The notes under the pieces are model-generated. The model saw nothing but the letters and a program-made list of their open reading frames with translations, had not been told where the DNA came from and did no database searches. The translations under genes were made by a program, and so were the position numbers. Source: Protula sp. h YS-2021 (taxonomy: Eukaryota > Annelida > Polychaeta > Sabellida > Serpulidae). From it: a stretch of DNA of 64,000 bases. Each line of letters begins with the position of its first letter. The stretch's first letter is position 1. This document shows, in pieces, positions 1 through 14,900 of this stretch. The stretch covers positions 71,675,091-71,739,090 of the forward strand of contig OX457026.1 in the NCBI GenBank assembly GCA_949752745.1. The letters are read 5' to 3'.

Positions 1-224
1 ACCTCACCCTTGAGAAATTCATCTCGATAGAGAGATAGATATGTTAGTGAGTGTTAAAAAATAGGCCAAATATGCATATTACAGTACAATTTGATACATG
101 TTGCGTTTTGGGTTTAATATGAAGGAAAGTAGCATTGCTATTTCATGTCTATGCCAGCCGCCCTCCGAGCTGGGGGTAGGGGGAGGAGGGGGCACTTGGC
201 GTGAAATGTGTTACCCTGCGTGTC

Positions 225-261
<37 letters not shown>

Positions 262-351
262 CGGAGAAAGATAGTTTTGAGGCCAGAATCCGAGATTGTA
301 TTAAATTTAAACGCCTTTCGATATATGGTGTTTACTATCATAAATACGCAC
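1..351 (-). other. Intron sequence of the NIT receptor with a long A tract
   Basis: No exon is visible here. Plus strand 227-260 is an almost pure A run of about 34 bases (T run in the gene's sense strand). It produces spurious poly-K and poly-F frames. Confidence 0.6.
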
Positions 352-614
352 CGGTCAGACAAAGTGGTCGAGTAGCCCTGGATATCGGTGGTCAGAACGT
401 AGACGGATCTGAGGATGACCGGAGACAGGATCAGGACAAAGGCAAACAAGACAGCCACAAAGAGCAAGATCCTTTGATCTTCTACAGCTTGCTCCACCAG
501 AACGTCGTTGATGATGGTAATAAGGGAACCCTGGATCTCCAGGATTGCGTCCAGGTAAAGTGTCATGTTGTTAAACCAGTTTTGAGCGTCCTGAAGAGAC
601 CCTGGTCGCGTGCC
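352..614 (-). CDS. NIT receptor exon 7 (juxtamembrane region and second membrane helix)
   Basis: Acceptor CTTATCCAG at 615 and donor GTGCGT at 351. It encodes the last ectodomain helices (NWFNNMTLYLDAIL), a hydrophobic helix ILLFVAVLFAFVLILSPVIL and a basic/polar start of the cytoplasmic part ending TTLSDR in phase 2. The next exon lies beyond the window's left end. Confidence 0.85.
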
Positions 615-3600
615 CTGGATAAGAAGATTCGGTACTTTGTTATTATGTGTAATTTGTCAGACATATTTTTTACGCACTGATGTGGAAGTGATGACAAAGC
701 TTTCATTCTGCATTCAATATCCGAGATCTTTAGAATGTTTGCGAATCGTTAAAAATTCAAAAGCATAACATTATGAGAAATATGCTAGAAAATATTGCAG
801 GTTAAGATTTTCTAAGTAGAATGAAGTTATAGTTTTTAATAATTATTCGAAAGTTAAACCTATTTGAACGTTGCGAGTACACATTTGTTCTGTAAATGAT
901 CAGGAGTCGCACTTACTGTTTCATCGTCTGTTGTGATGAGATTTGTGTTTTCATCCGACTGCTGTAAACGACAAGAAAAAAATGACGAGTGATAATGCCA
1001 GCACTTAAGGAAAACGAGCTACCTGTCATCATGACCTGTTTTATGAGTGCCCACCGTTTGTCATTTGAATTTAATAAAATAAAATTTCAAGCCGTTAAGG
1101 AAACAGTTCGATCAGAAAAAGTTTAAAATAAATCTGTTTTGTATATAGCCGCAATTAAATGTAGCAACCATTATTTTCTGTTAAATAACTATTTGTTTCT
1201 ATGACAGAACTCTAAAATTAATATTTTACAAGACCGCCATAAGAATGGCCTAATAATCTATAAATGAAATGCAGTACCTCTAATGTGGTACTCTTGATGA
1301 AAGCTCTTTTTTCAAAAATAACACTGAAGAATTCGGCTTCATTTTCAATAGTTTCATTGTAAACTTTGGCTGCCACCGGAGAGTAATCCTTTGCTGACAT
1401 CAGAGTGTAGTTGCCGACGTCTTGGGCTTCTCGGAACAGCAGATAAATGTCTCTGCTTGGAAACCCGCCGTTGATATAAAACAAAGTTCCTGTTGTAACA
1501 AATTTTAGAACCTTCTTAACATAGGTCTCATATTACATTTTTATATCAAAAGAAGAATTATATACTGAAGGACAAAAGAAACTTAACATGCAAATGAAAT
1601 ATATCATTTTGAGAAAATTATTTATTCAATTACTTTTATACTTACAAGAATGCAAGATTCACTGATTCTTTAGCATAATTTTACACAAAATGATCCATAC
1701 TCCGAGGCGTCTGCAAAAATCCAGACTGACAAAAGATGCGACTGTTACAATTTCGGCGTGCACAGAATTTAACGACCTCAAGTATCCTCAATACCGTGTG
1801 TATCCCCCATTGGCTTTGCGTAAAGCACGGATCCGGCGGGGCATCGACATGACCAGTCGGTTGATTCGGTACTGAGGGTACCGGTGCCACTCTTCTATCA
1901 AAGCCTGGCGTAGCTGAGCATGGTTTTGAGGAGGCGGATTTCGAGCACGAACCTTCCTATCCAGATGATCCCATGGATGTTCTATGAGGTTCATGTCCGG
2001 GGAATAGGGTGGCCAATCCAAGATGCTGACATTATTTCCTGCCAGGTCATTTCTAGCCGCGTGAGCGGCATGTGGGCGCGCATTATCGTGCATGAATAGC
2101 GCATCAACGTTCTGCTTCACGTAGGGGACTACTTGAGTATTTACTCGAGGGCGGCCGCTCCTTGGTCGGTCTCGAGTGCACCCAGTTTCATTATACCCCC
2201 GTTGCAACTGGTATATTGTAATTCGGCTACAGTTAAAGCGCAGCGCCAATTGGTTGAGTGGTATACTAGCTTCTAGCATGCCACTAGCGTAGTGGCGACA
2301 GTTTAACGGAAGTCGAGGCATCTTTATGCGCTCGATATTTAAACCAAAATTTACGTAGAAACGTTGCAATATCTTTCTTCGAAACAACTGATAGTAAAAA
2401 TTAGAAATCAACTCAAGCAGAACGAGCTTCTGCCTATCAATATGGTTTAGAGCTCTATACCACATTAACACCTTGATAATCATTGTATTGGAATAAAACG
2501 ATAGATTATGTCGCAGATTTAGCTCACTAACAATTATTCAAAGTTTCAAGCAAAACAAATTTAGATTAAGAAATATATTTCACTTTTTGTATGTTAAGTT
2601 TCTTTTGTCCTTCAGTATATGATCGCTGCATGTTTTGAAATGGACAAGAGAAGGTTTGATCATTAAGTTACGAGTGAGCATGAATTAAAAGAACAAACTG
2701 TGTATGTCGCAGTTGTGCTATGTTGGCCTAAAATGCTAAAATGAATTAATAGCTGATTTATTATTATTATTATTAAAATCAACTTATATAGCACTGATTC
2801 TTAATACAATCTCTAAGTGCTTAACAAACATATTACATATAACTCTAATATGTTATATTATGTATGCACATAATACATATGATACTGAAACAATACACAG
2901 AAATAAGTTATGACTCGATATATTAACATACTATTTGAGCCTGGAGAAATGCTAAAAATAATTGCAACCACATTAGTAGGCACTTTTCTCCACGTTTTTA
3001 CTTCGTTGGTGGTATCCAGAGCAGTCTACTACCACTAGAGCGACGTTTGCTGATCGGAATGCTAAATTTAATCAAATCCCAGAGATAAACACATGGCTAG
3101 AACTTTGTATTGCACTCTGTATTCAATCCGCAATCAATGTAATTGTTTTCTTACAGGGGTTATGTGTTGGTATAACGGGCTTCTGGACACAAGCCATGCA
3201 GCTGAGTTTTGGATAACTTGAAGGCGAGCAAGCGATGTTTTATTAGCGCTAATTAATAAACCGTTAGCTTAGTCTAGACGTGATGTTACTAATGCATGTG
3301 CCAGTGCTTTTGTGGAATCAGTGTCCAAGAATCTCCTAATTCGCGAAATACCCCCGAGGAAGTACAAAACAGACGGACATTTAGCAGATATAAATCTTTC
3401 CATCGACAGCTCAGAATCAAAAATGGCGCCTAGGTTCGCATACTTTTCGCTTTGAATCTGCAAGTCGCCAACTTTTACGACAACAGATGGAAACTGAGTG
3501 AGTGCATGGCGAGTTCCTAAAAGCAAAACTTTTATCTTTTTGTCATTTAATTTAGGGTAACTTGATTTTATCCAGCACTTAATATCTTTAATACAGGCGT

Positions 3601-6600
3601 CAATGACAGAGCTGAGGAAACATTGCTCGACTTTTGAAATGAGATATATAGCTGTGTATCGTCTGCGCAAAAATGGGTTCGAAGTCCGTGCTTTTGTGTT
3701 ATATCGTACAGTAGACCAACATATAGGGTAAATAAAATAGGACTAGAACACTTCCTTGTGGCACGCCCGTATCTAGGGACACTGGTGAAGATAGCTCACC
3801 GGCGACAGAGACACGCTGCGAACGATCACTTAAATATGAGCGCAACCATTGTAACACACCATCATCTATCCTATAGCGGGTCTGAAGGCGCTGGAGCAAT
3901 ATTCAATGGTTAATCGTGTCGAAGGCAGCGCTGAGATCGAGTAATGTCAACACGACCATTTTACGGTTAATCATATCCGAAAGCAGATCGTTATGTACGT
4001 CCAATAACGCCGTTTCCGTAGAGTGTAGCATTTATATGCCGAATGAAAAGGATTGAACAGGCTATTGGATTGTGGATATGAATGAAGATGCAAACCTACC
4101 ACTTTTTCTGCAATTTTTGAGATAAACGAAAGAGTTGAAACCGGTCTATAATTTGCTTGCAGTGGACCACTGACAGAATAACTTGCACATTTGTTCCTCC
4201 GTTGCTGGTTCTAGAACTAGAAAGGCGCGAATTCGAAATCCTTATACTTGTACTGAATTCATCTATTTTGTGTTTATCACTGTTTCCAAAATGTCATTTC
4301 GAATTTTGGTAATTTTATCAACAAAGAAAGAAGGAAAGTCATTTGGCAGTTTTTGTCTTTCAATATATATAGGTAAGACAGGATCCTTCTTCCAAAATAA
4401 AATTTGCTTTGCTTTCACAGATTTTGTTAGAGAAAAATTTAGTTTTCGTGTCTGTGAGTAGATAGGTAACACACCTGGATTATTTCACATATTCTATTTT
4501 ACGGTTTCTTTACCAGTCTTGCGCCATTTGCGCTTTTGATAACTTTGGCGTCACGGATGCTCTGGTTGTATTGTATGTTGGGTCGGATTGTGATGGTTTT
4601 CGTTTTTTAGGAGCATATTTATCAAATAGTGGTTTAAGTTCTCCTTATAACTTTTCACGGCTTCAGATACATTATTCTGAAAGGCATGTTCTTAATATCC
4701 AATTTTAGGGAATCAATATTAACCGACTTTGTATTCCGAGTGACAATGGTTTTAACTGGAAAACCTACAGGTGGAGATCGCACGCTAAACAGAATGGCAC
4801 AGTGATCAGAAAGACAGGATGAACTGCAGCTTTTGTGATAAATGTTGCATCGGATCTTGAAATAATCCAGTCGAGACAGTGTATTGTATTATGCGTTGGC
4901 TGAGTGATTAGCTGTTTTAGGCCACAAGACTGAAATAACGTGTTAAAATCCTTCACTAAAGGAGCAGATTGGTTCTTGATTTGGACACTAAAATGTCCAC
5001 ACGCTACAATATCACCAGGAACTGCAGATAGCTGAGTAAGACTTTCACTGATTTCTCCAAAAAACTGAGCATTGGTAAAACCATTTTCTTTGCTAGGAGG
5101 TGCCTTAAATATTAATAACAGTTTAAGCGTTCTGTTCGTCAGCTAGATGTCACAATAAATTTGTTCAAATAAATATTTTCAGTTTCGTAAAATTTGATTT
5201 TGAGATTTGATTTAAAAACTAAAAGCATACCACCTGCATTTCCGTTAGATCATTAGAGCATTTTAAAGGAATATCTTTCAAGGAAAGTTCTTTGATTATG
5301 TGTTTTTCATCATTTTTCAGGCAAGATTCTACAACGCCGAAAATATCCAGCTTCTGTTCAATAACAAAATCCCTTAGAAAGTCCGTTTTGTTTCTCACTG
5401 ACCGCGAATCGAGCATTGCAACTTTCGGACAGTCGTGCTTTTTTGATGCCATATTTTAATTTGTTTCAGATTTAGATCAGTTACACCATTAAATTTTGCA
5501 TAGGCTGGTCTGTTTTCTGACCACACAGTTTTGATTTCCAATTCTGGTTCAATAGCTACAAGATTGTTCCGATTTCTAACCCTAGCTGAAAATTTTCTAG
5601 AAACTATTTATCAATCCAAATTCTCTTTTAAAAGAAGTTTGCAGTGGTTAATAGAGGTTTCATTGCATATTGTGTCTGTGATATTCATGTTTTATTACAC
5701 AGCTCATATCATATATCAGACTTCTTTTAAAAGAAAACGGTATTTCATGTGGTCCCATTTTAAAATTTTTATGCTGCAAGAAAATATCTGTCTGAAGCAA
5801 CAAATCTCACCTAGAGCTCGCTCAATACCAGCAGATTCTAGTCCCTCTACGGTTTCTACCAGAGCTACCAAGTCCTTCCACACAGTGCCTGATTGAGCTT
5901 CTGTCAACGCACTGTATAACCAGTTAATAAAAACTGATATGATGTCCGAGTAGAATTTCAGCTCGTCAAGGATAGTTGGGCTTCTTGTATCCAGCTCATA
6001 CCTGTGCCTGAAAAAGATGCAGTTAAATATCTCCTATCATAATACAGTATTCCTGTATGCTTATGTTCCTTCACAGCGGTCTTTCCAGGACAATATCCTG
6101 TAACTGTCCCCTCATGCTTTTAAAACAGTAAGGTGCTACATTTATATATCAAAGTTTAGATGAATTCAGTCTCAACATGACTGCACCACTAGAATCTACC
6201 ACCCTTTTTGTGTTTCACATTTTTCAAATACCCTTATTTCGTTTTTACAACAGTGGACAGATGTGGGATATAGGTTAATATCGCCACACCTACCTCAGAC
6301 TTGAGAATAAATAATGGATTCTGAGTTTCGTTATCTATAGATTGTTTGAGAAATACCACAGCGCTACATAACCCATATTATACTTGATAAAAGAGCTCAC
6401 TTCTATCTACGAAGCGTTTTAAACGCTTTTCTTTTTTTAAAGAAAACGTTATATTTACTAAATATCCTAATTACTCTCGAACACTGAAGACGTTTTTTCT
6501 TCACAGCAAACTTATATCGTGTGATACTATATACAAAGCCAAATGGCTAGGTGCAACAAACGCATCTGAAGTAACTATTAGAGAAATTCTTACAAAATGT

Positions 6601-9600
6601 ATACAATAGGGTTTATAGAATGGTGCTGATATAAGACATACCTGTTTAAATAGTTGTAAAAAGCATCTTTGGTCTCGTAGTCCCTGTCACCTTCAATGGA
6701 AGGCCAGTAGCTGAGATTTTCTATTGACTGATCAGTACTTGGATATCGTTCAACCTAATTTATAAAAAATATATGGAGTGCTTAGGAAAAGGAATAAACA
6801 AAACATATAAAGTATGCTTTCAGCAATTTTATTACAACATGTTGTCTTATACAGAAACGAGAGTGGTGTGAACATAATTTTTAAAGGTTATCAGACTGAT
6901 GACGGTTTATTCATAATAGCCTGTGGTCGTATTCACAAAAGTTAACTGTGCAATTAACTGATTCGTTATGACCAGAACATCTAAAAGTAAATTAATAAAT
7001 TTAACCTGTTTAAGAAATAAAAATCCATCTAAAGTTGTTTGCATGACACAACGATATCAACCGATTTTCGTTTCTGGGAGAAAAGTCAATTGTGCAGTTA
7101 ACTTTTTTGAATACCGGGGCTGATGTTTAGGTAATAAAATGTAAAGCTTTTCATGTTAAAAACTTTGATATTTACGTTGTGTATAGTCTGTTATTCTGTT
7201 TATTAACGGATGAGGATATTCAGCATAACTAAACATTTCTCTCTTAAAAAGAAGCCAAGCAAAATGAATTTAAATACGACTTATTTCTCAAGAATTACGT
7301 TCTGCCCTTACCAAGAATTTCTTCGTCACATCTGGACTTATATTATTGATGTATAGAGCACTCATATCTCGCTCGTTTTGAAGATTGTGCATCATCGTCG
7401 CCAGTTCTGTAGCAAACCTCAGCGTTCGTCTCACTTTTGTCGCTTCAATACTGTTTGCTACCCGAACCCCGAAAATGTACCCGGTCAAGGCCATCAGTAT
7501 AATGATAGGTACTAGGGTAATGCCCATCATTCGAACAAGCTGCAACCGCTTTCCAGATGCTGTTATTGGGTTTGCTGTTTTAACGAAGAAAACTCAGTAT
7601 ATAGTTGTCGTTACAAAGTAAAGAGTACACTGAAATTCTTTCGCGAGTATTTCAACGTCTAACTAACACTACACTATTGAATAAACTTGGGTAAGCAACG
7701 TTGGTCAGACGTTGCTTTTGGTCGCAACCAAAACACAACTTTATCCGACGTCTAATAAACTTCTTTGGTGCAAAGTTGAATAGGCGTAAAAAATCGAGGT
7801 TGCAAAGAAAGAAAAAAACCAAAAAAATATTCTCCGCATGTTATTTCTCACTCAAAATAGTAGGCATGTCAGATGACTTCGTAAAAAAATAAAAATATGA
7901 GGTTTTGTGACCAAGAAGATTAAGAGCCCTGAAGTACTCTTATGTAACGTCGTTGAGGCCCAAAGGGTCGAAAAGGAACTCAAAATTGCTCTAACCTTTT
8001 TTGAGATAAGTCAACCTATCGTTAAGGGTACAACAGGTCACATGACCTTTGAACCTTGAACATGAACTCAAAACATTTATTGATTCAGACTGGGATTTGA
8101 GGGCTTTTTCTAGCTATTTTTCTTGATAGGTAGGCGTTTTGAAAAATATTTGATCTCACTTTGACATTGAACTTTCAGGTCAAAGTTAACAATATATCCA
8201 GTTTTTCGAGATTTTCTTATAATTTATTAGTGCACCAAATTTGAAGCTCTTTCGTCTAATACACTAGGAGGGGTTTCTGTAAATTTTTTGTAGAAAAATA
8301 ACTTTGACCTCAATTTAATCTTGACTTTGACCGTTGAGGTAAACATAAAACATTGGACTTTCGTCTTCCTAAGTCAAAAAGTGTAGTAGGAGTTTTCTGG
8401 AAATTATCGAAAAGGAAAATTGGAGAAAAAAGGGCATAAATTTCCAGAATAAGTACACACTTATTCCCAGCAGGAAACGAAGTTTCCAGGTTTCTTGTTT
8501 TTGTTCCTAGATACTACTATTTATCATATATTCTGAAGTTGTTACTCCGAAAAATTTATATGTATCTGTCATGGAAGCAAGAGCACGGATCTAGGGTTAT
8601 TTGCCGGTGACCTTTTATCGTCAGAGGTGAGTTGCCGGTGGGTGAATTGCCGATAGGTGAGTTGCTTGTTAAATTGTGAAAAAGTAATATTATGAAAAAA
8701 AATTGAATAAAGAAAACTTAAAAGAATTAATTGCATTTTTGTTGTTACGTTTGTAGTTATTATGTAAAGCAAATTATTAGATTTTGGATTTCTCCGATTA
8801 TCGAAAGCCCATCTGTTCCATGCTAATCTTAATTACACAGTAAGTTGACTTACTTTAGACTTATCGGATTACTCCGATTACCTCGATTGCCGAAAGCCCA
8901 TCTTTTCCTGAGTGGAAAGTGTGTATAAAATACCTACTAAATTTCATTGTAATATCACTCAACAAACAAAATATGGAGTACATTGAAACTATTAGAGGAA
9001 AGCACAAATTAAGCTATGAGGGGTTTTTGTACGTTAAAGATAGGAATTTGGCAAATAGATTCGTTGCTTACGAATATGAAAAAAGACGTGCGGGGCATTG
9101 TAGGGCCAGGGTAACAGTGCAGGTGGATGAGATCGTTAAGGTTAGTGAGCATACACAGGCTCCAGAACCTGATCGGGCTAAAGTGTTGAAAGCAACATGG
9201 GGTATTAAGCACAGGACTTTGACAGTTGAGGAAACACCACAGTAAACAACCACAAACGTTCTTGAAGCATTAAACGAATGTAAGGTATAATAATAACTTT
9301 TTAAAATAATGTTGGTGTCAGTAAAAAACTTATGGTAAAGTACAGTTTTAAAATTAAAGGACTATTAACAAAAACGTCAATTTAGGAGATAACTACAGTA
9401 AATAAATGTTAAATAGATTGTATAATTATTACTAAACACTTGTGCTTGTATTTTCAGGTGCAGCCGCTCAGCTACCAAGACTAAACAGAATTCACAGAGA
9501 TATTAGCAAATATAGAAAGGATGGTAACCAACCGCATTAATTACCACAAGATCGTTCGAACATTGAAATCCCCGCCGAATACACAACACTTGCTAAATTT

Positions 9601-11891
9601 CACCGGCAAATCACCGGCCGGAAAATACCCTGGACAGGCAATTCATCCACCGGCGAATTATCCCCAGCGGCAATTCTCCCACCGGCAAAAGACCGCCGGC
9701 AAATCACCCACTAACAATTCACCCACCGAGAGATCACCTGTTTCCAAGAGCACTGAAGGAATTTTAATGCATTGGTTAAATATTGCTATACTGAGATTTA
9801 CAGCTGTGTCATTAATAATGGTTTCTCTTCAAAGTGGTTTCAGCTGAAAGGAGAGTAAGGCAGGGTTGCGGTCTATTGTGTTTACTGTTTATATTATGTG
9901 CTGATGTAATGGGAGAGAAAATTAGAAATAATGAAGATATAAAAGGTATTACAATTGGTTCTCATACCAACAAGATCAAGCAATTCGCAGATGACTGTAC
10001 ATGTTAACTGAAGGATATACCCTCTATATACACACTGATTGAGACACTTAGAGGATTTTCGAAAATGTCAGATCTTAAATTAAACACAGATAAATCTGTT
10101 TTAATCTTCTTAGGTCCGTGGAGAAATAAAAGTATAAATGCGATGAATATGTCAATTAAGAATGGGTCATTTAATATGCTTGGAATAGATATTGGGCGGA
10201 ATGAAAAACAAAAGTTCTCATGCAACTTTGTAGAAAAAATGGAAAAAATGAATCGGCTTTTTAAAATCTGCTATAAGATATGTAAGTATTGTTGGTAAAA
10301 TCATTATTTCAAAAACTTTGGGCATTGCAAATCTTATTTACCCCTTATTAATAACTCATGCAGGGCATAATGTTCAGCAAAATATTCAAAAGGACATGAA
10401 TAGTTTTATGTGGAGCTGCAAACCCCCAAAAGTTAAATATCACGTTCTTGTAGCTGATTATGATGAGTGTCAAGTTAAGGCTCTGAGATTACAGTGGATA
10501 TGTAGAATTATTAATGGAAAAGGGTGGAACCATCACGTTAATGAATACTTTAAACAAGTGGGGAGTTACAATTTTCACTTTATTGTAATTATGGTACTTC
10601 GAACCTGCCATACCTTCCCATATTTTACAGAGAAATGCTAGACTTTGCTAAAGACATTTTGTGGAATAAAAATACTGAGTACGTCATATTAACAACAAAG
10701 AAATTTTAGTAGAAGGAAAAAGCATATTTCTCAAAGAATGGTTTGATAAGGGTGTAATTTATATTCAGGATCTACTTACAAATGGTGGTTCATGGTTATC
10801 GTACTCAGAGTTTGTTGAGACTCATCACATTAAACGAAACTTTCTAAGATACTTAGGAGTTCTATCAGCGATAAAACAAGCAGTAAAAAAGACATATTAA
10901 TGCTAGATAGGGAACATTTATCGCGAGCTATAAGTAATTTTAAAAGTAACGTTCTATGCTTTAGGAGTTGAAATAAAATTGACATTTCTAGAGCTAAAAG
11001 CAAAAATTTATACAGGGAATTTCTGTCAATTACAACTAGTGCAGCAACAGCAATAAGGAAATGGGTTTGTGATAAAAACTTTTCTGGAGAGAAAATTTAT
11101 GAAAGTTTGGGTTTATGTCGGAAAGCATAAGGAAACCGAAACCGCTATCCTTTCAATTCAAGATTAGTCACAACATTGTTAATACAGGAGAAATTCTTGC
11201 AAAATGGTAAATTAGGAAACATGCTATATGCGAATTTTGCAATGTTGATAAGTCGGATACATTATATCATGTTTTCTTTGAATGTACAAATACTGTGACC
11301 TGGCTTGCAGAGTTGTTTAAGTTAATTGATCCTTCAGCTGAGATATTCAGTACACTCAGCGAGGAAGAATTTCTATTTGGTACAGTAAATACAGCAGTAA
11401 ACATGATTACGCTCATCATTAAACAGTATGTCTGTCATGTGAGAACTTATAAGAAGAACCTATGTTTAACGGTAATTCTGCATTCAATTTATAAACGGAT
11501 TATAACTGATAAGAAAACACTATCTTGTAAAAATTTTTCAGACAAATACAATCAATTCCCAGAGTTAGTTCATCAAAGTGAAAATTCTTTATTTCATAAC
11601 GTTGCTCACAGTTTATAACATTATATGATTAGTAACGTATTATCAAAATGAATAATGGCATTTGTGTGTATGGGTGTGCGCGCGTGTGTATGTTTCTTTT
11701 TTTTTGGGGGGGGGGGGTATGGATAGCAATATTTGTTTACGGTTGTAGCTTTTGGTAACGAGGGTCTGTGATAGTGGTAATTCGAATGAATGTGGATTCA
11801 ATAAATGTCGTGACGTTATTATGAAATGTTCCGTGTATTGTGTTCTTGTAAAATGTTGGTCATTTATTTGTAAGAAAAAATATCAATATAA

Positions 11892-11922
<31 letters not shown>

Positions 11923-14900
11923 AAAAAATTAATTAAAAAAGAGCGCTGAAGGATCTAACAAACGAACATAACTGAATAATTCGTGCTGTCAGTTGCCACT
12001 ATCACTACTGGTTCTTTTTTGTACTCCCAATTTTTTACACCCAAGTGGAAAGCCAGTTATCAATTTTTGCAAGAAATTGTCTAGACCCAGTCGGGATAAT
12101 TTTTATATTACACTTTTATTTAAAACTTTTATAATCCGGCCGGTGGAAGAGAAAGAACTTCCTAGTTCGAAGCCTGCCAGTTGATCCTAGCACTGAATGC
12201 ACAGGTAGATAATTAAATGCTGCTTACGTAAAATTCATTTCTTTCGAACTAAGTAGAAATTTACAGTGTATAAAAGGGTTATAAGAGCTTATATTAAATC
12301 TGATACATATAAGTCAGGTTAAGGATTGGGGTGTTATTTCATAATGTTAGAAGCATAGAAATGTTCTTCATCCAGTGAGGTCTAGTAAACTCTCTCAAAT
12401 AATTCTTTCAAAACCTTCAAACCAAAAATCCGTTTAAAAATTATAAAAATGTTCCTCGAAGGGATAAACCTGTTTGATAAAAATCCGAAAGCCGGAAATT
12501 ACATTTAACGGATGTCCTGCAATATTTTGTCGTGATCGACTAAAGTGAAAAAAAAAAACTAAATAGTGTGCAAAAACCAGTCTTGCGATCATCGGTTCGT
12601 TCCGCAAACGCCTTAAGCCGCTAGTTTGTGATACGCTGTACTCGCAACCAGCACAACACTCACTCGGACGGTTAACGGACATGCTATTCCTGATTTTAGC
12701 AAGGATTTCATTGCTGCTAAAGTCTTTCTTTGACATGAGTGTTGAGCTAATGCTTTCTCTGTGAATTATTTTTTGTCATTACAGTTTTTTTCTTCGTTTT
12801 TTTTTTTTTGCTATTCCGTGCGTGGAATTGGTCGTCAATCGCAAATAAAAGTGCCAATGAAGATATATTTTGAAACTGGAAAAATAAAAGTCTATAGCAG
12901 GCCTAGTTCGAATCTTTCTAGTTTTACTCAACACACGGTAGACAGTTATCAACAGAATTGATTTCCAGGAAATGCGAGTACAGGGAAAAGCCTGAAAATG
13001 GCAATTCAGGAGTGGCAAATTGATTCGCGCGTCTGCCGTTCGTAAATAGCACAAAAACATATCTTGTTGAGACGGTCCGCCCACCCTAAGATCACCTTAA
13101 ATAGGGTTAAATCGGAAACTGGACCACTTCGATCAGTGGTCAGCTTGCTGGGTTTACACTGTAGTTAACACTTTTCCGATTGTCAAGAATTAATGTTCTT
13201 CATTTCTATGATACCTAGCAGTATTTGTTACTTAGGAGAATAACTTTCGTGTCTGATTACTAACTGCCACATCACATTCAACCAATTATTTAGCATACAG
13301 CGGTATTAGCATTTTCAGCGAAAGAAACTACTTCAAGTCAATTGGTCAATTGTGCAGATGAATTGCATAAATCTCCTTTTCGTCTTTTTAGGTTGGCGTA
13401 CATTACTGTGACTCAGTCCTTTTTACTTTGCAAGTAGTTTTTGTATAACAAGAACCAGGATAATTCAGATACCTCTCTGTTCCAGACAATTGCAAATTTT
13501 TCGGATCTAAACAATTAATTCAAATTGTCAGAGGAATTACTTTGAGTCACGCAATGAACCGTTTAAAGAAAATATAATTATTTAAAACATCGAGCAAACG
13601 CCGTAAATTTTGACCACCAGATGAATAAAAAGAAAAAGAACAGCAATGCTAGGAACACCAGTCATTGGCCTAGAGGGCGGTCTTATGTTCGCCCCTCTAC
13701 CAATGAAAAGCAGAAGAGAAAAAAATGTGGATTTGCAAAGCAATTACGAATTTTTAGCTGAGCAAAAAATGCACTAATTAACTGCATATATTGTCAATCG
13801 AAATTGAAAATAGAAATACAAGGGGAAACGCACATGTAGTTGTATAGTTCTTGATGAAGGACCTGTCAGGAAATTATGTAGTATAGGACTATTTCCTCTT
13901 ACTTTTTCTATTCCAGTTGTCCGCCCACCCTAATTTTTTTGTTGGGGACCGATATTAAAAAAACCCGACCCAACGAGTCCCAGGAACAAAGAGCTTCAGG
14001 AATAAAGCCCTTTCATTTTTTAAAATAAGAACAAAGCCAACCCTTCAAAACTCCCCTTTTCTTTGGAGTTTAATGGTTTTTTTTTTTTTTTTTTTTTTTG
14101 CAAATTGCACTATTATAATAACTCATCGAGTGATATGGTTAAAGTTGATGCGTAATTTAGTTAATTATTAATTTAGTTAATATGTCTTTCATGTCATGCG
14201 ATTGCTCTTACGTAACTTGTGCACTTTCATAACCCACTAGCAATTGCAAAAGACTATTAATTGAAAATTTCAATTTTAATTGAAAATGGCCATAGATAAG
14301 AAAGGTAAACCAATAGAATAATAAAAGTATATATCAAGTGAAATTTAGTTTTGCTGATTCATTTCGTTGATCTCAGTTGCAATTGCAACGTAATGGAATT
14401 GCCATTATCCCTGGTCAAAATAATTACAATCTGATCGATCCATTCCAGTAATCTCTATTGCAATCCTAATTGCAGTTCAGATTGGTTGATGTGATTCATA
14501 ACTAGATTGAACCGACTGATCAATCCTATTTGTTCTGCTGGCTTTTTGGCCGGGGGAGCTTTTGTATCTGCGGTGTTTTGTTTCCACTTTACACAAAACA
14601 AGGGAGTTTCATCCCGTTTTGTTCCAGGAGTGCTTTGGACCGGGCACCAAAAGGGAAGTTAAGTTTTCCTCTATTTTTTTCACACAGATTGCAGTCAACT
14701 TCAAATTCAAATAAACTTAACTGGTTGTAATTTCCGGATATCGAGAATCCGGGATAATTGTTTGTCTCTGTTAAATTTCTTGCCCATTTAAGGAAACTTA
14801 GACTAGTTTAGTCATGTCTGTCGTTGAATCAGAGAGCAGATATCTAAACAAAATTTGATATTTTTCTTTTGGCTGGATTTCACTCAGCTGAGCTCGGTCT

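Larger units (their letters stand above)
9800..11940 (+). mobile_element. L1-like non-LTR retrotransposon, 5'-truncated and decayed
   Basis: The plus strand reads pieces of an L1/Tx1-type ORF2: RVRQGC-like sequence and EKIRNNEDIKGITIGSHTNK then IKQFADDCT (~9910-10000), which carries the FADD catalytic box. Next is MSDLKLNTDKSVLIFLG (10065). A later stretch is GNMLYANFAMLISRIHYI, where another frame reads CEFCNVDKSDTLYHVFFECT (~11230-11290), the CxxC...HxxxxC knuckle near the C-terminus of L1-type proteins. The 3' end runs into an A-rich tail (11890-11940). Many stops and frameshifts are present. Confidence 0.75.

Noticed and set aside
201..680. Plus-strand frame of 159 codons with a poly-lysine stretch
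   Set aside because: It is the antisense of NIT receptor exon 7 plus an A homopolymer; the minus strand carries the conserved domain and splice sites.
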